Part shown: piece after piece, positions 55,247-62,865 of the stretch
How the letters are laid out: each line of letters begins with the position of its first letter
How positions within the stretch are numbered: the stretch's first letter is position 1
NCBI RefSeq assembly: GCF_021462825.1
Contig: NZ_JAKEEB010000010.1
Coordinates: 62,001-126,000, forward strand
DNA length: 64,000 nucleotides
From: Streptomyces glomeratus
GTDB taxonomy: Bacteria > Actinomycetota > Actinomycetes > Streptomycetales > Streptomycetaceae
Direction of reading: 5' to 3'
Program-made: the position numbers and the translations under genes
Notes under the pieces: generated by a model
Database searches by the model: none
Told to the model about the DNA's origin: nothing
What the model saw: only the letters and a program-made list of their open reading frames with translations

Positions 55247-55756
55247 ATGGAGAAGCGATCGGTACCCGCGGACGACGCCCATGGCGACGACGGGCCGAAG
55301 ACCTTCGGTGAGAAACTCCTGGCCGGAGCCGTCGTCGGTGGATTGACGCTGTTCGCGGTTTTCCCCGTCGGTCTCATATATCTCCTGATCCTGCTCGGCA
55401 CCGCTGCCGTCTTCCCGCAGGCGATCGAATTGGAGGGGATAGCGCCCGTGTTCTGGGCGCTGCTCCTCCTGGCTCCGTGTGTGGTCCTGGCCATGGCGAT
55501 CACCGTGCCGGTGCGGCATCTTGCGCGTGCCTCGCTCCGTCCCTCGGCCGCCGCCGGCAACGTGCTGGATGCGGCTTGCAGCTGGGTGACCTACTTCCTC
55601 GTCGGTCTGATGCTTCTGGCGTGGACCCCAGGAGTGCATGCCCACTCGATGGTCCCGGCCGTGGCCGTGGCCACCGCCGGCGTCGCGGTGGGTCTGCTGG
55701 CCGAGCGGCTGGGCATCGGCCGCAGCAGCCACGCACACGAGGACAAGGGCCGCTGA
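55247..55756 (+). CDS. Small four-helix membrane protein, possible partner of secreted protein
   Basis: Not recognised. It is a 169-aa membrane protein with a charged N-terminus (MEKRSVPADDAHGDDGPK) and about four or five hydrophobic helices: AGAVVGGLTLFAVFPVGLIY, VFWALLLLAPCVVLAMAITV, SWVTYFLVGLMLLAWTPGV and VPAVAVATAGVAVGLLAERL. It lies 87 bp after the cationic secreted protein on the same strand with AGCGGAG before ATG 55247, so co-transcription is likely. Size and topology would suit an immunity protein, but no homology is claimed. Confidence 0.65.
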   Translation: MEKRSVPADDAHGDDGPKTFGEKLLAGAVVGGLTLFAVFPVGLIYLLILLGTAAVFPQAIELEGIAPVFWALLLLAPCVVLAMAITVPVRHLARASLRPSAAAGNVLDAACSWVTYFLVGLMLLAWTPGVHAHSMVPAVAVATAGVAVGLLAERLGIGRSSHAHEDKGR

Positions 55757-55819
55757 GAACAAGCCCGGGCATCCGACGGTGCCGCGGCCTCCACGTGCGG
55801 GCGTGCGCCGGCGCAGCGT

Positions 55820-56310
55820 TCACCGTTCCTGTCCGGGCCCGTCATAGAGGCGGATCGCGACCAGGGACGCGACGAGCCCGTCGCCACTGCGCGGATCGAA
55901 TCCGGTGAGTTCGTGCCACCGGCTGAGCCGGTAAGCCGGCGAGTTCTGGTGCAGGTGCAGCGCGCGGGCCGCCGCGGCCGGGGACAGACCGTGGTCGGCG
56001 AATGCGAGCACGGCCTCGGCCAGGTGGGAGTCCGTGCGCGCGGCGGCCACGGCCTTGGTGAACAGCGGGGCGAGGCGGGTGGCCCGCCCGCCGAGGCCGG
56101 CGGCGAGCCAGGCGTCGGCGAAGCGTACGACGCGGTGCCGCCCGCCCGTCTGGGACAGCACCTGGGTCGCGTCGGTGATGCTGTCCACCGCCCCGGCCAG
56201 GCCGGGCCGCGGCCGACACCGGCAGCGGTGCCGGGCGTCGGCGGAGGGATCGCCGCAGCGGCCACGACGACCGTGTCCGGGTCGTGCCGCTGGCCCAGGA
56301 CCAGGAACCG
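55820..56310 (-). pseudogene. PucR-type regulator fragment, frameshifted
   Basis: The minus strand carries the C-terminal helix-turn-helix of a PucR/CdaR-family regulator: ARTDSHLAEAVLAFADHGLS, PAAAARALHLHQNSPAYRLS, RWHELTGFDPRSGDG. Upstream, RFLVLGQRHDPDTVVVAAAA and AAGVGR are in a different frame, so there is a frameshift near 56210. The sensory N-terminal domain is absent beyond 56310. The downstream fragment could still be translated from GTG 56188 as a 122-aa DNA-binding piece, but the gene is broken. Confidence 0.7.
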
Positions 56311-56588
56311 CATTTTCCAGGAAACCCTCGGCACTCTGGTGCTGCGGGACAGCTCGGTCGACCGCAACAGCGCGTACGGGTCGGGCACTTCACAGGCCGG
56401 CGGCATCTACAACCGAGGTGGTGCGGTGACGCTCGATCACAGTGAGGTGAACAACAACGCCTCCACCGACGCGCCCGGGCGGTGTGTTGACCGACACGCA
56501 GTTCACGGTGAACCGGTCAGGGATCCGGCACAACATCCCCACCCACTGCGACGGCAGCCCCGTCATCGTCACCGGCTGCGTCGGCTGA
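56311..56588 (+). pseudogene. Right-handed beta-helix protein fragment, frameshifted
   Basis: The plus strand reads GTLVLRDSSVDRNSAYGSGT, AGGIYNRGGAVTLDHSEVNN, NAST, the wording of parallel beta-helix rungs. It then changes frame near 56475 to GVLTDTQFTVNRSGIRHNIP, THCDGSPVIVTGCVG and stops at 56588. Only the last few rungs remain; the N-terminal part is missing and abuts the PucR fragment on the other strand. Confidence 0.7.
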
Positions 56589-56639
56589 CCCTTCACGCCT
56601 CAAACCCGGCGGGCATCCGACCACACCCCTAGCGCACTG

Positions 56640-56945
56640 TGCCGGGGCATCCGGCCCTGACGCGCATCCTGCGCCGGCACATCGCCGACGAACAGCTCCA
56701 GCCGGGTGATCTGCTCTTCCAGGGTGAGTCCGGTGGCATCCTGGCTGGCTCCGTCATCCGTCGGGCGTGGCGCAGTGCGCGTAAGGCCGTGCTGCCTCCG
56801 CACGTCTTCGAGTCGCCCACCGGGCGGCGCGTGTACGACAACCGGACCACGCGCCTGACGAAGTGGCTCAACGACGGCATCCCGCCCGCCCAGGTGGCCG
56901 AGTGGGCCGGGAACAGCGTCGCCGTGCTCCTGGCGACCTATTCAC
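56640..56945 (+). pseudogene. C-terminal fragment of tyrosine recombinase/integrase
   Basis: The frame reads ALTRILRRHIADEQLQPGDL, LFQGESGGILAGSVIRRAWR, SPTGRRVYDNRTTRLTKWLN and DGIPPAQVAEWAGNSVAVLLATYS. This is the C-terminal catalytic region of an actinobacterial phage-type integrase. The box normally reading NRHT has NRTT here, so a catalytic His is lost. After the final Tyr region the frame drifts into unrelated sequence antisense to the CGNR gene. The N-terminal arm-binding and core domains are missing. It is a relic of an integrative element. Confidence 0.8.
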
Positions 56946-57010
56946 TTCGAACAGCAACGCACCTGGGCGCTGTTCGATTTAGGGCTGGCAGTCGCTGGGT
57001 GGCTACGGCG

Positions 57011-57613
57011 TCATGGGGAGGTGGTGCGGCGGGCGTAGGCGCGGGCGGCGCGGGCGCGGTCGCCGCAGCGGGTGGAGCACCAGTGACGGCGGCCGTAGCG
57101 GAGCAGGTAGCGGTTGCAGGGGGCAGAGCCGCAGGCGGTGAGACGGTCCGCGTCGGGACCCGTGAGCAGGTCGGCGGCATCAGCGGCGAGGGTGGCCAGG
57201 GCGTGGTCCACGATCGCGGTGGTGGGGTGGGGGGTAGCGCGGTAGGGGCCGGTCTTGTCGTCCCACTGCAGCAGCGGGGCGGTGGGGACACGGGTCATCG
57301 CATCGTTGATGGCCCTCACCGCGGCGGGGAGGGCGGGCAGCCCTTCGGCGCGGGAGGCGAACAGGGACCTGATCTGTTCGCGCAGCGAGCGCAGCTGTGT
57401 CGCGCACATCTCTCGCATGCCGGCGTCGACCGGAGCGAGACCGCGTTCCGTCAGCCAGTGGTTCGCCTGCGCGGGAGTGCCCAGAAGATCGACCGTGTGC
57501 CCGCTGGCCAGCGCGATCGCGGTGTTGGCGAGGGCGAGAGAGAGGTGTTCTTCCTCGCCTTGTGCGGGCGGCAGGCCGGGCTGGTCGATCATGGGCTCTT
57601 TCACGCTTCTCAT
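57011..57613 (-). CDS. CGNR zinc-finger domain regulator (ABATE-like)
   Basis: A 200-aa probable transcription regulator. The N-terminal ABATE-like domain includes HLSLALANTAIALASGHTVD and LLGTPAQANHWLTERGLAPV. The C-terminal CGNR zinc finger is complete: LTACGSAPCNRYLLRYGRRH, then WCSTRCGDRARAARAYARR (Cys-x4-Cys, Trp-Cys, Cys-Gly-Asp-Arg in place of CGNR). It is divergent from an MBL-fold gene, with a palindrome between them that overlaps neither coding region. Control of that gene is inferred. Start ATG 57613; ATG 57592 is an alternative. Confidence 0.85.
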   Translation of the reverse strand: MRSVKEPMIDQPGLPPAQGEEEHLSLALANTAIALASGHTVDLLGTPAQANHWLTERGLAPVDAGMREMCATQLRSLREQIRSLFASRAEGLPALPAAVRAINDAMTRVPTAPLLQWDDKTGPYRATPHPTTAIVDHALATLAADAADLLTGPDADRLTACGSAPCNRYLLRYGRRHWCSTRCGDRARAARAYARRTTSP

Positions 57614-57631
57614 GGTACGGCTTGCACACAT

Positions 57632-57661
57632 CCGTGAGAAGCGACTACGGTCGTCTCACGG
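57632..57661. promoter_or_regulatory. Palindromic operator candidate between CGNR and MBL genes
   Basis: CCGTGAGA (57632-57639) and TCTCACGG (57654-57661) are perfect inverted 8-bp arms 22 bp apart centre to centre, about two helical turns. A third half-site CATCCGTGAG recurs at 57674-57683. The location between divergent genes suggests an operator for the CGNR protein. Confidence 0.55.
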
Positions 57662-57690
57662 TTCGACGACACCCATCCGTGAGGTGCTTT

Positions 57691-58488
57691 GTGTCTTCTC
57701 TCCCCGCGACGACCAACCCGTTCCCTGTCCGCGTCTTCGGTGGCCCGACCGCCCTCTTCGAGTACGGCGGCCTGTGCTTCCTGACCGACCCGACCTTCGA
57801 CGCCCCCGGCGACTACGCCCGTCCCGACGGCCGGTTCCTGACCAAGACCGCCCCCTCCAGCGGCACCCTCGCCGAGCTCGGTCCCATCGACGTGGTCCTG
57901 CTCTCGCACGACGAGCACCCCGACAACCTCGACACCTCCGGCCGGGCCCTGCTCGCCGACGTTCCCCTCACCCTGACCACGCCCGGCGGCGGCAAACGCC
58001 TGGGCGAAAGCCTGGGGGAGAAGGCCAAGGGCCTGGCCGACTGGGAGTCCATCGAGCTGAACCGCCCGGATGGCGGCACGATCACCGTGACCGGCGTCCC
58101 CGCCGTCCACGGCCCGGGCCTGCGTGAGGAAGTCGAGCCGATCACCGGCCAGGTCATCGGCTTCGTCCTGAACGGAGAGGGCCTGCCGACCGTCTACGTC
58201 AGCGGCGACAACGCCTCCCTCGACGCGGTCAAGGAGATCGCCGAGCGCTTCGCCCCCATCGACACCGCCCTCCTCTTCGCCGGCGCCCCCCGCTTCCCTG
58301 CACTTTTCGACAACCAGCTGATCGTCCTGAACAGCGCCCAGGCTGCCGAGGCCGCCCGGATCCTCGGCGCCCGCCGCGTGGTCCCCGTCCACTACGACAG
58401 CTGGGCCCACTTCACCGAAGGCCGCGACGAGTTGGCGGCCGCCTTCACCGCCGCCGGTCTGGCCGACCGCCTGGACTGGGGCCAGTGA
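57691..58488 (+). CDS. MBL-fold metallo-hydrolase
   Basis: A 265-aa metallo-beta-lactamase-fold hydrolase. Seen are GGPTALFEYGGLCFLTDPTF, the metal site VVLLSHDEHPDNLDTSGRAL (SHDEHxD), a second-site His in GVPAVHGPGL, Asp in VYVSGDNASLDAVKEIAERF and a late His in VVPVHYDSWAHFTEG. It belongs to the broad UlaG/YtnP-like type; the substrate is unknown. The GTG at 57691 is the start that gives the N-terminus just before the fold. The divergent CGNR regulator probably controls it. Confidence 0.88.
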   Translation: MSSLPATTNPFPVRVFGGPTALFEYGGLCFLTDPTFDAPGDYARPDGRFLTKTAPSSGTLAELGPIDVVLLSHDEHPDNLDTSGRALLADVPLTLTTPGGGKRLGESLGEKAKGLADWESIELNRPDGGTITVTGVPAVHGPGLREEVEPITGQVIGFVLNGEGLPTVYVSGDNASLDAVKEIAERFAPIDTALLFAGAPRFPALFDNQLIVLNSAQAAEAARILGARRVVPVHYDSWAHFTEGRDELAAAFTAAGLADRLDWGQ

Positions 58489-58605
58489 GACTGACCTCGC
58501 GCGCCTGAAGCGCCAACGGCAACGGCGAGACCTGCACGCCGCTCACAGCCGAAGGGCCGGTTCGCCCTGGCTCATGGGACAGGGCGAAGGCGCATTCGCG
58601 CTTTC

Positions 58606-58985
58606 TCAGGCGATGCAGAACTCGTTGCCCTCGATGTCCAGCATCGGGATGCACGCATCATTGCCGTCGTACAGCGTGCGCACGTGCACCGCACCGAGCG
58701 GGGACCAGTCGTGCGCATTCCGCCTCAAGTGCGGCGAGGCGCTCTTCCCCCAGTCCGGTGCCGACCCGCACATCAAGATGCACCCGGTTCTCGGCCGCCT
58801 TCCCCTCGGGGACACGCTGGAAGTACAGCCGCGGGCCCACACCTGAGGGAGCGACGCAGGCGAACCAGGTATCCCGCTGCTCAGGTGGCTGCGAGCGCTT
58901 GAAATCGTCCCACGTGGCAAACCCCGCCGGTGGCGGCGGCGCGTGCCGGCACCGAGACTCCGGGCGCCATCTCCGTGCGGATCGA
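58606..58985 (-). pseudogene. VOC-family (glyoxalase-like) protein, frameshifted and truncated
   Basis: The minus strand reads PPPAGFATWDDFKRSQPPEQ, GVGPRLYFQRVPEGKAAENR, VHLDVRVGTGLGEERLAALE in one frame. After a frameshift near 58700 it reads GAVHVRTLYDGNDACIPMLD, IEGNEFCIA and stops at 58606. Together these make the C-terminal module of a VOC-fold protein. The first module, which normally precedes the PPP motif, is not recognisable beyond about 58985. Confidence 0.75.
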
Positions 58986-59069
58986 GGTCTCGCGTGACGT
59001 GAGTCGGTGACGGGCGGTGGGTGTCCGCGACCGTGAGTGGAACCACCTTGGCTCCCGGCGCAGGGCGGG

Positions 59070-59287
59070 GCGGACGGATCACCGCCTCCAACCTGGCCGT
59101 CCGGCTGGCGGTGCTGGGACGGACGGAGGAGGCCCGCACCCTGGGCGAAGACACCCTGACCCGACGGCGGCGGGTACTGGGCGAAGACCACCCCGACACC
59201 CTGGCCACCGCCTCCAACCTGGCCATCGATCTGGCGGCGCTGGGGCAGTTGGATGCGGCGCGGGAGGACCCCGACACCGGGGAGTGA
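59070..59287 (+). pseudogene. Tetratricopeptide-repeat protein fragment
   Basis: Two TPR units of the NB-ARC/LuxR-associated type are visible: ITASNLAVRLAVLGRTEEAR, TLGEDTLTRRRRVLGEDHPD, TLATASNLAIDLAALGQLDA. A stop follows at 59287. The full proteins usually carry many such 42-residue repeats after an ATPase domain; here everything else is gone. It is the end of a deleted gene. Confidence 0.65.
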
Positions 59288-59510
59288 CCAGTCAGCACAC
59301 CAGCGATCCCCGAATTACGAGTTGTCCGATCTTGGTCCGGGGAAGAATTACAGACCGCCAGCCTGCCTGCCTACCACCAGCGGAAACGCCGTCGCAGAAC
59401 ATCGCTGCCCCTGGTCTGCCCCGAGCGCCGTGGCGCCCCACCACTCGTATCCAAGCGCTTCACTGTCGTCGGCGGGGTACAAACGGGCAGGCCAACGTAG
59501 CGGGCTGGAT

Positions 59511-60620
59511 TCACAGGCGCATGATGACCAGGGCGGTGTCGTCGGTGGCGTCGCCTGACGGAAGCAGGTCGTTGAGCACGGCGTCGGCGAGGGCTTCGGG
59601 GTCCTCTGCCTGGTGGCGGGCCAGAGAGTCGGCGAGACGGGCGAGGCCGGTATCAATGTCTTCGCCGCGTCGTTCGATCAGGCCGTCGGTGTAGAGCGCG
59701 AGAACGGCGCCCTCGCGGAAGGTCGTGACAGCCTGAATCCGGGGGGCGTGCTGAGGGCAGGCGGCCAGTGGCGGGTCGGTGGCCTGGTTTAGGAACTCGA
59801 CGGTCTCGTCCCTCTGCAGGAGCGCGGGTGGTGGGTGGCCGGCGCTGCTGTAGGTGATGGTGCGGGTCTCCCAGTCGATGAATGCCGTGGCCACGGTGGT
59901 GTTCTCGGCGCCGTCGACGGTGCGGGCGTACAACCCGAGGACTTCCAGGGCGCGGGCGGGACCTTCGGCGACGAGGGAGGCGGCGCTGAGGGCGCTGCGC
60001 AGTTGTCCCATGACGCCGGCCGCGGCCAGGCCGTGGCCGACGACGTCGCCGACAGCGACGGAGATGCGGTCACCGGGAAGATCAACGAGGTCGTACCAGT
60101 CGCCGGCCACATTCAGTGCTTCGGCGGCAGGCCGGTAGCGTACGGCCGCCTGATGCCGGCCGACCGGGCGCAAAGCGGGCAGCATAGATTCCTGCAAGGC
60201 CAGCGCCACTTCACGGGCGCGGAAGAGTTCGGTGACGTCCTCCGCCCGGTGCAGCAGCAGCGCCACCCGACCATCCGGTCCGAACACAGGAATGTTGGTC
60301 ATGTTGAAGTACCGCTCGTGCCACACTCCGGGCTGATCGGGGTCCTCCCTGTCGTAGCGTTGCAACGCTACGATGCTGCGCTCACCGGTGTCGGCCGCCT
60401 GGCGCAGTGACGCCAGAACTCTGAGCAGGAGAGGCTCGGCGGGGGCTTTTTCGGGGTGGTCCTCAGGCACGAAGTGACCGATCACTTGTTCGCGTGGAAG
60501 GCCCCGCAGGCGCAAGAACTCCGCGTTGGCGTCCGCGTAGATCAGTTGCGGGGTCACTAGCGCCACCGCCCCGGGAAGGGCCTGGAAGACCGCCGCGTAG
60601 TCGATCGCCGGTACCTTCAT
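59511..60620 (-). CDS. PAS-SpoIIE (PP2C-type) serine/threonine phosphatase
   Basis: A 369-aa signalling protein. The N-terminal PAS domain (VFQALPGAVALVTPQLIYAD to about residue 125, with YFNMTNIPVFGPDGRVALLL) should sense a ligand or redox state. The SpoIIE/PP2C phosphatase domain follows: AGDWYDLVDLPGDRISVAVG, DVVGHGLAAAGVMGQLRSAL, SSAGHPPPALL, LALYTDGLIERRGEDID and the final GDATDDTALVIMRL; the metal-binding Asp residues are intact. Such proteins typically dephosphorylate anti-sigma factor antagonists; no partner gene is adjacent. ATG 60620 follows GGGAAGTC. Confidence 0.9.
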   Translation of the reverse strand: MKVPAIDYAAVFQALPGAVALVTPQLIYADANAEFLRLRGLPREQVIGHFVPEDHPEKAPAEPLLLRVLASLRQAADTGERSIVALQRYDREDPDQPGVWHERYFNMTNIPVFGPDGRVALLLHRAEDVTELFRAREVALALQESMLPALRPVGRHQAAVRYRPAAEALNVAGDWYDLVDLPGDRISVAVGDVVGHGLAAAGVMGQLRSALSAASLVAEGPARALEVLGLYARTVDGAENTTVATAFIDWETRTITYSSAGHPPPALLQRDETVEFLNQATDPPLAACPQHAPRIQAVTTFREGAVLALYTDGLIERRGEDIDTGLARLADSLARHQAEDPEALADAVLNDLLPSGDATDDTALVIMRL

Positions 60621-61260
60621 GACTTCCCTGCCTTGCCCGCAGCTCTGTCTCTTTTCACGATACGAGCGGGGAGTCGCAGCTCGCCTCATGATGTTGTAGG
60701 CCCAAGGGCGGCTACACAAGAACGGTGATCGATTGGCGTGCCCGGAGACCTCGCCGGGGCGTACGCCGCGGTCTGAGCTCCGAACCACATTCGGCACGGC
60801 TGCAAGGCTCAGGCGCCTACCTCCTTCACCCACCACTGTACGAACGACCTTGACGCCCCTGGGCCGCGTCTGCTCGGCTCTGCCTGGGTCGACGGTGGAC
60901 GGGATGGGAGCATCCCGCGCACGCCACTACGCGCCCGCGGTCGGCGACGGCGCCCCCTCCATCCCGGTGCCGGCCGATCCCCCGCCGGAGGCATCGTCTT
61001 GACCCTGGGCCGCGCTCCGCGGTGATCGGCTCATGGCCACCGGCCCTATCCACATGTGGGCGCGCGTCGGCGCAGCGCGGGCGGAGCAGGCCGGAGGCAG
61101 GAGCGGCGCCCGCAGCGGAGCCGGGAAGCGCGCCCGGCGGAGCGGAGCGCAGCCGGGCCTTGATGCTGCAGGGAATGTCTCACCGGCCTGCGCGGCCACA
61201 CGGAACCGACAACCTCTCCTTCCGGTCGCGGGGCCGGTGTCCCAGCCGTAGACCGGACGT
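60621..61260. other. Gene-free intergenic stretch
   Basis: About 640 bp without a recognisable gene; open frames here are Ala/Pro/Arg-rich and show no family features. Short G+C-rich inverted stretches occur (for example around 61060-61130). The promoter of the phosphatase gene should lie at the left end. Confidence 0.4.
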
Positions 61261-62219
61261 ATGGTGCTGCGACCCCCGGTAGAACCGATGCTGGCGCGAG
61301 CCCGTGACCAGTTGCCTCAGCCCGGAGCACTGCCCGGCGGCTTGGTCTTTCAGCCCAAGTTCGACGGCTACCGCGCCCTGCTCTTCACCCCAAGTCCCGT
61401 GATCGGGTCGGCGGTTCTTCAGTCCCGTCGGGGCGCCTTCATTCAGGGGCGCTTTCCCGACCTTGGTCAGGCCGCCGGGAATCTGCCCGATGGCCTTGTC
61501 GCCGATGGGGAACTGGTCGTGTGGGCTGGCGAGCAGTTGTCCTTCGAGGCGCTGCAGCGCCGTGCCGCTTCCACTGGCCGGACAGCTGTGCGGCTCGCCG
61601 AGGAGCTGCCCGCGCACTTCATCGCCTTTGATGTCCTGCAAGTCGACGGGCAGGAGTTGCTCCGTGAGCCGTACGGACGTCGACGCGAGAGGCTGGAGGG
61701 TCTGTTCAGCGCGCATGGGCTGATTACGCCGTGGACGCTGTGCCCCGAGACAAATGACGTCGGGACTGCACAGGAGTGGCTGGCCTCATGGACGCAGGTG
61801 CCAGGTGTTGAAGGGCTGGTGATCCGCGGGCGGGACCAGCGATACCTCCCGGGCGTTCGGGGGTGGTACAAGATCCGCCGCAGGAACACGACCGAGGGCA
61901 TTGTCGGGGCGATCACCGGCACTCTGCTCCGCCCGCAGAGCCTCTTGATGGGCCGCTACGACCAGGATGGAGCCTTGAAGCTGGTCGCCCGTAGCACCCA
62001 GTTATCCCCAGAGGCGGCCCGGCGCCTCGCCAGCGGGCTCACGGCTGCCAGGCATGGGCACCCATGGGAGGACGTGCGATTCACGACGTCATCGACGTGG
62101 ACACTGCCCAGGACAGGGGAGCCTGGCGGCATCCGGTGCGGTTCATCCGCCTCCGCGAGGATATGGCGCCACAGGACGTTGCTGCCTTCGGTGAGGGCGC
62201 CGTGCCGGCCGCCGGGTGA
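61261..62219 (+). pseudogene. ATP-dependent DNA ligase, frameshifted near the C-terminus
   Basis: An ATP-dependent DNA ligase of the short actinobacterial type. The nucleotidyltransferase domain has the catalytic lysine motif FQPKFDGYRALLF (Lys at about 33). It continues with LVADGELVVWAGEQLSFEAL, HFIAFDVLQVDGQELL, VEGLVIRGRDQRYLPG and WYKIRRRNTTEGIVGA. The OB domain starts, but after HPWEDVRFTT (about 62090) the frame is wrong. The expected ending VIDVDTAQDRGAWRHPVRFI continues in another frame to a stop at 62219, with a likely deletion of about 40 bp. The catalytic domain is whole, so residual activity is possible, but the gene looks inactivated. Confidence 0.78.
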
Positions 62220-62451
62220 CCGCACGTCCATCTGCTCTGTGCATCTGGAGGCAACTCCGGGACGTCGAGCAGCGATCCAAGCTCGCTGTTTTCCCCCCGC
62301 CCTGCCTGATGGTGCCCGGAGAACTTCTCCGCGTATTCACCGCAGCCACCCGCAGAAACCCGGTGACAGCCGGACAGCGCCGGACTCTCCGCGCGACCAC
62401 CAGGAGGGGTCCGACGCTCTTCCGTGTAGACCTGCACGCACCCTGACCAGC

Positions 62452-62476
62452 AAAAAGCCCTCCCCGAGAGGAGGGC
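62452..62476 (-). terminator. Intrinsic terminator of tRNA-Arg
   Basis: On the minus strand CCCTCC-TCTCGG-GGAGGG is followed by CTTTTT, starting about 7 bp after the tRNA CCA end. It is a typical intrinsic terminator for the tRNA transcript. Confidence 0.85.
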
Positions 62477-62482
62477 GGAGAC

Positions 62483-62558
62483 TGGCGCCCCCGGCAGGAC
62501 TCGAACCTGCGGCCAAGCGCTTAGAAGGCGCCTGCTCTATCCACTGAGCTACGGGGGC
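62483..62558 (-). tRNA. tRNA-Arg (anticodon UCU)
   Basis: On the minus strand the cloverleaf folds fully. It has acceptor GCCCCCG with CGGGGGC, D arm GCTC...GAGC, anticodon stem GGCGC/GCGCT and loop CTTCTAA giving anticodon TCT. The T arm is GCAGG-TTCGAGT-CCTGC. The discriminator is G, and CCA is encoded at 62485-62483. It reads codon AGA, which is rare in this G+C-rich genome. tRNA 3' ends like this are common integration sites for actinobacterial elements, and an integrase relic lies 5.5 kb away on the 3' side. Confidence 0.96.
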
Positions 62559-62865
62559 CGGTGTGGCCTGTCGTGGTGCCCGGGTGCGGGCTGATCCGTG
62601 ACCTCGCCGGTGACAAGGATAGGGCTCCGGGATCCTTGTCCCTGGTGCTTCCCCTCCGTGGCTCGATGTGGAGGTTCAGTGAAGCGGTCCTGATAATCGC
62701 AGGCAGGTGCGAATCGCGCATCGCTTTTGACGTCTCACGCCCCGGGTGTTGTGCACTCGTTATGCCTGCGTCCCGGTCGCCCCTTCCATCCCATGTGTCC
62801 TGTCGGCGCGCAGACATCCTCATATGCTTCAGAAAGCCTCCAAAGTTGGGCATTCTTCGCATGTG

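Noticed and set aside
56639..57637. Continuous open frame from the integrase fragment through the CGNR region
   Set aside because: Only the first 100 or so codons have integrase character; the rest is antisense to the CGNR gene.
61261..62547. Reading the whole open frame as a 428-aa DNA ligase
   Set aside because: After about 62090 the residues no longer match the ligase, the true ending is in another frame, and the open frame runs into the tRNA gene.
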